This document shows, piece after piece, positions 57,477-64,000 of a stretch of DNA of 64,000 bases (its first letter is position 1; every line of letters starts with the position of its first letter). Below the pieces are notes generated by a model, which ran no database searches, was not told the origin of the DNA, and saw only the letters and a program-made list of their open reading frames with translations. The translations under genes and the position numbers were made by a program. The DNA is from Pseudomonadaceae bacterium (GTDB lineage: Bacteria; Pseudomonadota; Gammaproteobacteria; Pseudomonadales; Azotimanducaceae): contig JANSWO010000002.1 in NCBI GenBank assembly GCA_024743435.1, forward strand, positions 310,001 to 374,000. Direction: 5' to 3'.

Positions 57477-59408
57477 ATGGTTAAGTTAAACGCGGTTGTC
57501 TCGACAAAAGCCGACAAGCCTGTCGACTTCACGCAGTGGCTCGAAGCGTTGCGCGCAACTGATCGCGGGCTCGACATCGAGCGGATCCGTGGCGCCTATC
57601 AGTTTCTCAAGGATGCCGGCGTGCGCGAGCAGGCGCTTGAGCAGGGCCTCGCGTTGGCAAGATTCGCCTCTGAGCTGAACCTCGACACGGAATCGGTGAT
57701 GGCTGGTCTGTGTTATCGCACCGTGCGCGACAACCTCGCCGACAGCCGGCTTATCGAATCCGAATTCGGCGCCGAGGTGCGATCGCTGGTCGATGCCATG
57801 ATCGATATGTCACGAACCAGTATTCTCGAACTGGATGATCCAAAACTCTTGAGCAGCCAGCGCCGGGATCAGGCTGCAAACGTGCGTCGCATGTTGATTG
57901 CCATGATTGACGATGTCCGCGCGGCCGTCTTGAAGCTGGCTGAGCGAGTGCTGGCGCTGCGCAATGCGTTGAGTGCAAGCGATGACCGCCGACGCCGAAT
58001 CGCATTGGAGGCCCAGCAGATTTTCGCGCCGCTCGCACACCGTCTGGGCATGGCCCAGGTCAAGTGGGCACTGGAAGATCTGTCGCTTCGCTATCTGCAT
58101 GAGGACGCCTACCGCAGCATCGCACAGCGCCTGGAGGGACGGCGCGAGGAGCGTGAGGCACAAATTCAGCAGCTCGTTGGCCAGCTCGATTCGTTGTGCC
58201 GAAACTCCGGGATCGATGCGCAGGTGTCCGGCCGGGCAAAACACATCTATAGCATCTGGCGGAAAATGGCCTCCAAGGGCGTCGACTTTGACGAGGTACT
58301 GGATGTCCAGGCCGTTCGAATTGTTGTGCCTACGGTCAAGGATTGTTATTTCGCACTGGGCTTGATTCATGGCCAGTGGCGGCACATAGAACACGAATTC
58401 GACGACTATATCGCCAACCCGAAAGACAACGGCTACCAATCGCTCCACACGGCGGTAATGCTTGCCGAAGGCGCGCCCCTCGAAGTGCAGATACGTACTG
58501 AGGAGATGCACGCTGAGGCGGAATTGGGCGTCTGTGCACACTGGCACTACAAACGGCCAGGCACAGACGATGATGATGGAATAACCGACAAATTGAACTG
58601 GCTTCGCCAGGTGCTCGAGTTGCAGGAGGAGGCTGGTGGTCTCGAATCACTGGGCGAATCGCTGGGTGTTGCGCTTGAAACCGAGCGGATCTACGTTCGC
58701 ACGCCGAAAGGTCACGTGGTCGATCTCAAGGTAGGCGCTACACCGGTGGATTTTGCCTATCGCATCCACACTGATATCGGCCACCGTTGCCGTGGCGCGC
58801 TGGTTAATGGTCGCCCGGTGCCACTCGATACTTCGCTTGCCAACGGTCAGGTTGTCGAGATTGTTACCGGCCAGAATGCACAGCCTTTGCCAAATTGGCT
58901 CGATTCCGACGCGGGATTTGTACGAACGGCAAGGGCGCGAGCGAAAATCAACGCGTTCTGGCGTGAAGCAAGCAGTCATCCCGAGTTACTCGACGATCAG
59001 ATCCTTAAGATTGCCCGGGCGCTCAACCTCGATGCTGAGCGGGTAAAACGTTGGCTTCGTGAGTCGAGCGCGCAGAGCGTTGGTCAAAACGCTCAATTCA
59101 CACTGGCAGCGCTTGCAAAAGGCAGCGATGAGCTATCTAAGCTGCTGCAAACCAGGATTCAAGCCGACAAACCCGTTCGTGACCTTGAGTCACTGCGAAT
59201 CGTTTGTCGTGATCGTCGGGGACTGGTTTCGGAAGTGATCCAGGCATTGCACGCAGGCGGTGCGGACGTTGTGCGAACGGAGGCGACGACGACGGATGGG
59301 CTTGTGAAAATGAATATGTCGGTACGTCTGGAATCTGCTGCTGCTCTGGTTGCCTGTATATCTGCATTATTCGAGCTGCCTGCCGTGGAGCAAGTAGAGC
59401 GCATCTAG
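57477..59408 (+). CDS. relA: GTP pyrophosphokinase RelA, apparently lacking the zinc-finger domain
   Basis: Makes (p)ppGpp. 643 residues, about 100 shorter than E. coli RelA. The N-terminal hydrolase-type domain is degenerate (CYRTVRDNLADS where HD-type enzymes have an HD motif). The synthetase domain (about 250-370) has GRAKHIYSIWRKM, FDEVLDVQAVRIV and NGYQSLHTAV, and EFDD at 307-310, the monofunctional-type charge motif. TGS domain at about 402-465, helical region to about 560, ACT domain at 571-643. No CC...PGD zinc-finger motif lies between helical and ACT parts. rlmD precedes it as in E. coli. Confidence 0.93.
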   Translation: MVKLNAVVSTKADKPVDFTQWLEALRATDRGLDIERIRGAYQFLKDAGVREQALEQGLALARFASELNLDTESVMAGLCYRTVRDNLADSRLIESEFGAEVRSLVDAMIDMSRTSILELDDPKLLSSQRRDQAANVRRMLIAMIDDVRAAVLKLAERVLALRNALSASDDRRRRIALEAQQIFAPLAHRLGMAQVKWALEDLSLRYLHEDAYRSIAQRLEGRREEREAQIQQLVGQLDSLCRNSGIDAQVSGRAKHIYSIWRKMASKGVDFDEVLDVQAVRIVVPTVKDCYFALGLIHGQWRHIEHEFDDYIANPKDNGYQSLHTAVMLAEGAPLEVQIRTEEMHAEAELGVCAHWHYKRPGTDDDDGITDKLNWLRQVLELQEEAGGLESLGESLGVALETERIYVRTPKGHVVDLKVGATPVDFAYRIHTDIGHRCRGALVNGRPVPLDTSLANGQVVEIVTGQNAQPLPNWLDSDAGFVRTARARAKINAFWREASSHPELLDDQILKIARALNLDAERVKRWLRESSAQSVGQNAQFTLAALAKGSDELSKLLQTRIQADKPVRDLESLRIVCRDRRGLVSEVIQALHAGGADVVRTEATTTDGLVKMNMSVRLESAAALVACISALFELPAVEQVERI

Positions 59409-59574
59409 CGCTTTTGTTGGCGAGCTTGGTAACCGGCCAGGCTGATTTCTCAGCGGATATGCGGCGAAATACGGCCAAAGCAGGCTGCTGGCGGGCAAAA
59501 AATGAGTCTCGCAAACTGTGGTTGAGATCTGGTGGGTTGCGTAGAATGCCGCGCGAAACCAGCTATTCAAGTGA

Positions 59575-60237
<663 letters not shown>

Positions 60238-60635
60238 CTTTCAGATCGCTAGCAGATAACTGCACAATTTCTCAAGTTTCTACTATTATTCGTTCGCTAG
60301 ACGCCGGTTGCTAAAACAGCATCGAAGTCTGCAGCACGAAACAAGAGCAGGTTCAGCGGTATTGATCTTTGGCCTCAATCGAAAACCACGGTTGAGGCAC
60401 ACAGATCAGAACGTCGCTCAAGGCTACTAAGAGCTAAAAGCTCAAGGCTAAGAGCTAAGAGCTAAGAGCTAAGAGCTAAGAGCTAAGAGCTAAGAGCTAA
60501 GAGCTAAGAGCTAAGAGCTAGAAGCAAAGAGCTTATTGTTTCGTTTCGCAGATTGCGGGTTGGTAGATGCAGTCGGAGCAAGTGCAGCGCAACGTCGACG
60601 TTCGCTGATACCGATTAACCGCCGAGGAGAACCCT
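60238..60635. other. Gap between adk and the histone-like gene
   Basis: Holds a hairpin GCCTCAA/TTGAGGC at 60372-60398 and the heptamer array at 60448-60517. The remainder shows no gene. TACTATTATTCG near 60281 could serve as part of a promoter but lacks a clear partner box. Confidence 0.5.
60448..60517. repeat. Ten perfect tandem copies of CTAAGAG
   Basis: Uninterrupted seven-base repeat, ten full copies, with degenerate copies on both sides (60425-60447 and 60518-60535). It lies about 120 bases before the histone-like start, so copy-number change by slippage could alter promoter or leader spacing. Confidence 0.95.
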
Positions 60636-61595
60636 ATGGCACGAGCCGCAAGCAAAGCTAAGAAAGCGCCGGCGAAGAAGAAGGCAGCTGCCAAGCGCAA
60701 AGCACCCGCTAAACGCAAAGCACCAGCCAAGAAGAAAGCCGCTGCTAAGAAAGCTCCGGCCAAGAGAAAAGCTGCAGCTAAGAAATCTGCTGCTAAAAAA
60801 GCACCGGCCAAGCGCAAAGCTGCGGCCAAGAAAGCTCCAGCCAAGAAGAAGGCAGCTGCTAAGAAGAAAGCACCTGCCAAACGCAAAGCTGCTGCTAAGA
60901 AGAAAGCACCTGCCAAGCGCAAAGCTGCTGCTAAGAAGAAAGCACCTGCCAAGCGCAAAGCCGCTGCCAAGAAGAAAGCACCTGCTAAACGCAAAGCTGC
61001 TGCTAAGAAGAAAGCACCCGCTAAGCGAAAGGCAGCAGGTAAACGCGCTGTAAAAAAGTCCGTAGCCAAGGCTGACGCCGGTGCCCAGGCACCAACTTCC
61101 CCAGCTTTGGAACGCGCCAGAGGTGCTGCAAAGACCTCGGAAGCCAAGCTGACGGCAGAGCGTCGTGCCTTGGCAAAGGCTCAGCGAGCATCTCGAATAG
61201 CTCGTAACAAAGCGAAACGCAGTGCGACCAAAGGCGACAAGGCAGCAGCTAAGCGGGCACGAGCGGCGGTAAGCCGTATCAATGCACGGTTGGCTAAAGT
61301 CCGAGATCGTTCGCGATCAGCGAAGGCTCGTGTCGCTCAGCTGGAGCGCGAAGTAGCGCTAAATGCTCGAGTCGAGGCGATTCGCAGCGATCTCGAATCT
61401 GCTGGCGAGAAAGCATTAGCAGCTATCGAGAGCAAGGTGTCCGCCTCAGTCGAGAAGTTTGAAGAGGCAACTCGCACCAAACTGCTCAAGGCTGAAGCTC
61501 GCAAGGCGAAGAAACGAGCAGCGGCCGCCGCGAAGCGGATCAAAGCTCTGACTACGCCAAAGAAGCGAAAGCGCCGGGCGTCTAAGTCCAAGTAG
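60636..61595 (+). CDS. Histone H1-like Lys/Ala/Pro-rich DNA-binding protein (AlgP-like)
   Basis: 319 residues. Residues 1 to about 145 consist of Lys-Ala-Ala and Lys-Ala-Pro repeats resembling eukaryotic H1 tails and Pseudomonas AlgP. Residues 73-132 are five perfect-register copies of a 12-residue unit (AAAKKKAPAKRK), encoded by 36-base tandem repeats at 60852-61031. The C-terminal half is a Lys/Arg/Ala-rich helical, probably coiled-coil, region. Likely nucleoid binding; the number of repeats should be prone to change. An AGGAGA precedes the ATG. Confidence 0.85.
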   Translation: MARAASKAKKAPAKKKAAAKRKAPAKRKAPAKKKAAAKKAPAKRKAAAKKSAAKKAPAKRKAAAKKAPAKKKAAAKKKAPAKRKAAAKKKAPAKRKAAAKKKAPAKRKAAAKKKAPAKRKAAAKKKAPAKRKAAGKRAVKKSVAKADAGAQAPTSPALERARGAAKTSEAKLTAERRALAKAQRASRIARNKAKRSATKGDKAAAKRARAAVSRINARLAKVRDRSRSAKARVAQLEREVALNARVEAIRSDLESAGEKALAAIESKVSASVEKFEEATRTKLLKAEARKAKKRAAAAAKRIKALTTPKKRKRRASKSK

Positions 61596-61923
61596 TCGCA
61601 AATACTAGTGCCGGCAGCAATGTCGGCCTGGTGTTTTGAGCGATCTGCCCGAGGCCGTTGGGCAAGCTGACGAGCCTCGCTTCCCTTCCCGCCGATTTGT
61701 TTCGGTGGGAGGCGGCCCCGTCTCCGCTTAACTCGGATATAGCGCCGCAGCTTCTAGAACTGCTGCAGCTGCTAGAACTGCCGCAGCAGTAGCCGCATCG
61801 TATCGATTAACAGCACCACCTCGCCGCGAGGCCCAACCGTTTCTGACGCCCATCATTCGTTTGTTTGAATGGCGGGTTCTGGTGGCGTGTTCGAGTCAAT
61901 AACTGCCGAACGTGAGTCCTTCG
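61596..61923. other. Intergenic region between the histone-like gene and moeA
   Basis: Contains two hairpins (TGCCCGA/TTGGGCA at 61646-61664; TCCCGCCGA/TCGGTGGGA at 61688-61711, one wobble) that may end both convergent transcripts. An 18-base tandem duplication GCAGCTKCTAGAACTGCY lies at 61747-61782. No gene seen. Confidence 0.5.
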
Positions 61924-63186
61924 CTAGCTGAGCCTGTTGAGCAACGACGCCAGGTCGAAGACTTGGGCAACGTCGCCCACTTCCAGAGCACCATGCTCCG
62001 CCGGGATGCGAACGAGAGAGTTGGCATCAACAAAGCCCATGATTCGATTAGAGCCCTGATCACCGCTCGGCGACACGACGAGATCTCCAGATTCGCTCAT
62101 GTTAAGCACGCCGCGCTGATATTCCTCTCGACCCGGTCGATGACCGAAGCGCTCGATGACTCGCGCGTAGTGGGGAAGTATGGGGCTGACTGGATTAGCC
62201 CCGCATAGATGCTCGAGTGAGGGCATCAGAATGAGCAATGCCGTGACGATGGTCGAGACCGGGTTGCCCGGTAGCCCGAAGAACTCCGTGACCGAGCCAT
62301 CAGGATTGTCGATACGACCAACGGCGAGCGGTTTGCCCGGCTTTAGATTGAGCTTGTAGAAAGATAGCGTACCGATCGTCTCGAATGCCTCTCGAACGTA
62401 ATCCGCATCGCCCACGGATACACCGCCGCTCGTCACGATGACGTCATGCCGGCTCGACAGATCCCGCAGCGTGGCCTCGATGGCGTTCGGCTCATCCGGT
62501 AGCGCGCCAGCGTCCGTGAATTCGATTGAGGAGTCCTTCAGGAGCAGTTCGATCATCAGCCGGTTCGCGTCATAGATCTCCCCGACAGCCAGCGCATCCG
62601 GCGGGGTGCGTAATTCATCACCGGTAGAGAACATTGCCACGCGAACGGGTTTGTAGACGCGAAGCTCAGTCAGACCGCAGCTCCGAGCCATGCCGATATC
62701 AAATGCGTTCAGTCGTTTGCCCGTTTGTATGAGCTTTGCGCCCTGTTTGATGTCGTTACCGGCCAGCCGGACATTTGCTCCCGGGCTCGGGGCAGGGTTG
62801 GCTCGTATTACGTCGTTGCTGAGGGTGATATCTTCCTGGATGGCGACGGTATCGAGTTCATCCGGCAGCACCGCGCCCGTGAATATCCTGATAGCGCAAC
62901 CTTGCGCGACTTGGCCAGTAAACGGGTGGCCGGCAAACGATTCGCCGACAAGTTTCAGTTCTTGTCCGCCTGTGAAGTCGACTCCCCGGGCGGCATAACC
63001 GTCCATCGCGGATGCGTTGAACGCTGGTACGTCGGCAGGTGCGTGAATATCATGGGCGCAAACCCGTCCCAGGCATTGCATCAAGGGTACGCTGTGCGTC
63101 GTGGCTGGCGGCGTGAGAACCGCTGCCAGCCGCTCGTTCGCTTCTTCGATCGGCAGCAGCGATGGTTTGTTTTCATTGCCGCTCAT
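61924..63186 (-). CDS. moeA: Molybdopterin molybdenumtransferase MoeA
   Basis: Inserts molybdate into adenylylated molybdopterin. 420 residues with LGRVCAHDIHAPADVPAFNA and SAMDGYAARGVDF in domain III/I, RPVRVAMFSTGDEL-like (here KPVRVAMFSTGDEL) and VTSGGVSVGDADYVREAFE in the MogA-like domain, and a C-terminal beta-barrel. Divergent from tsaB with an 81-base gap. No other molybdenum cofactor gene lies in the window. Confidence 0.95.
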   Translation of the reverse strand: MSGNENKPSLLPIEEANERLAAVLTPPATTHSVPLMQCLGRVCAHDIHAPADVPAFNASAMDGYAARGVDFTGGQELKLVGESFAGHPFTGQVAQGCAIRIFTGAVLPDELDTVAIQEDITLSNDVIRANPAPSPGANVRLAGNDIKQGAKLIQTGKRLNAFDIGMARSCGLTELRVYKPVRVAMFSTGDELRTPPDALAVGEIYDANRLMIELLLKDSSIEFTDAGALPDEPNAIEATLRDLSSRHDVIVTSGGVSVGDADYVREAFETIGTLSFYKLNLKPGKPLAVGRIDNPDGSVTEFFGLPGNPVSTIVTALLILMPSLEHLCGANPVSPILPHYARVIERFGHRPGREEYQRGVLNMSESGDLVVSPSGDQGSNRIMGFVDANSLVRIPAEHGALEVGDVAQVFDLASLLNRLS

Positions 63187-63267
63187 AGGGCGCCGTTTAT
63201 CTGGTTAATCGCACGGTCCTCGCACGATGTCGTGTGATGAGCACCGGGTGTCAGTTGAGATTTGAAC

Positions 63268-64000
63268 ATGTCGTCAGTCTGTCTAGCCCTTGAAACCAGT
63301 AGCGAGACCTGCTCTGTGGCCCTCGCGGCACATGGGGAGACAATCGAGGATACACGCGTGCTTGGTCGCACGCACAACGAACACCTGCTTGGGATGATTG
63401 ACGGTCTGTGCCAACGAGCCGACATCACTCCAACTGACATTAGTCACGTTCTTTACTCGGCAGGTCCTGGTTCATTCACGGGTGTACGAATCGCCGCATC
63501 TGCGGCGATGGCAATCGCGCTGGCTAGCGATGCGCGTCTGTATTGTGTTAACTCCTTGCTTGCGCTGGTTGCAGCAGCGAGCGAACCCGAGCGGAAACAA
63601 GGAAGCGGCTTTTACCTTGCGCTCCGGCGTTCCCGCAAAGACGCCTACTATATTTGCGCCTATCAACTCACAAGCCATGCGCTCAGCCAGATTCTGCCGC
63701 CGCGATTGGTCACCCGGATACCTTCGCTGCCCGATCTGTCTTTGCACATCGAACAAGCGCGATCACAGGCGAGCCTGGATCGTCATAACCTTGCCGCTGA
63801 ACCCTTGCAGTGTTGGCATCTCGTTGGTGATGAGTGGCCCTGGGCCATGGACGCATCAGTGGATACCGGTTATGCCGGGGACAAACCGAAGGCGGACACG
63901 CTGATTCGAATGCTTGACGATCACCGTTTTGCCAGCACGTTCGACACAGCCGGTGCGCGCAGTGGCCTGCCGGTTTATGTGGGCGGGGCAGATGGAGGCG
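63268..64000 (+). CDS. tsaB: tRNA threonylcarbamoyladenosine biosynthesis protein TsaB (3' end cut off)
   Basis: Partner of TsaD and TsaE in making t6A37 in ANN-decoding tRNAs. 244 residues are visible without a stop; the frame runs off the right edge. The family start is CLALETSSETCSVAL, followed by HNEHLLGMIDGL and the GPGSFTGVRIAASAAMAIA signature. The visible length already equals that of a full TsaB, so little is missing. Adk-TsaB proximity is known from Pseudomonas. Confidence 0.93.
   Translation, partial: MSSVCLALETSSETCSVALAAHGETIEDTRVLGRTHNEHLLGMIDGLCQRADITPTDISHVLYSAGPGSFTGVRIAASAAMAIALASDARLYCVNSLLALVAAASEPERKQGSGFYLALRRSRKDAYYICAYQLTSHALSQILPPRLVTRIPSLPDLSLHIEQARSQASLDRHNLAAEPLQCWHLVGDEWPWAMDASVDTGYAGDKPKADTLIRMLDDHRFASTFDTAGARSGLPVYVGGADGG

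Noticed and set aside
60448-60517. Replication origin or iteron array
   Set aside because: Seven-base units without DnaA boxes, no replication gene nearby, and units too short for iterons.

Overview
The window is chromosomal DNA from a gammaproteobacterium. The evidence is gene order: S-methylthioinosine phosphorylase, csiV, mfd, a long-type gap and nqrABCDEF lie in nearly the arrangement I know from Pseudomonas. So do corB/ypjD-ffh-rpsP-rimM-trmD-rplS, xerD-dsbC-hom-recJ-prfB-lysS, ygfZ/sdhE/ygfX/nadB/rpoE-rseABC-degQ-lepA-rnc-era-recO, rlmD-relA and adk...tsaB. A Na+-pumping NADH dehydrogenase (Nqr) hints at a marine or saline habitat. I cannot name the genus. No rRNA, tRNA, transposase, phage gene or CRISPR array was found.

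Layout. 0-3.1 kb: an outer-membrane barrel protein cut by the left edge, then a purine/methylthio-nucleoside salvage pair. 3.1-7.5 kb: csiV and mfd on the minus strand. 7.8-12.5 kb: a tightly overlapped three-gene 2-oxoacid:acceptor oxidoreductase module with its own FAD/Fe-S NAD(P)-type partner, inserted between mfd and gap. 12.8-21.1 kb: gap and the six-gene nqr operon. 21.1-25.2 kb: two clusters of a modular palindromic repeat bracket a small accessory island (GNAT acetyltransferase, secreted DUF3859-like protein, P-loop kinase). 25.2-31.9 kb: a PPOX-family gene, corB, ypjD, then ffh and the ribosomal protein/tRNA modification operon. 31.9-32.7 kb: a gene-free stretch with mutually exclusive hairpins and an AT-rich patch. 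32.7-41.8 kb: xerD, dsbC, a HIT protein, hom, recJ, prfB (programmed frameshift), lysS, ung. 41.8-51 kb: an HDOD protein, ygfZ, sdhE, ygfX, nadB and the envelope-stress regulon core rpoE-rseA-rseB-rseC-degQ. 51-60.2 kb: lepA, a DUF4845 gene, rnc, era, recO, rlmD, relA, adk. 60.2-64 kb: a heptamer tandem repeat, a histone-H1-like gene, moeA and the start of tsaB (cut by the right edge).

Most genes are housekeeping. The unusual material is (i) two families of intergenic palindromes in which sequence differs between copies while base pairing is kept, (ii) a terminator/antiterminator-like structure at 32.2-32.4 kb with no gene behind it, (iii) a RelA that appears to lack the zinc-finger domain, (iv) the 2-oxoacid oxidoreductase module, and (v) partners missing from their customary places (lepB, thrC, pdxJ, apbE/nqrM). 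I see no convincing new defence or mobile system. The structured repeats and the 32 kb region are the best candidates for something undescribed.
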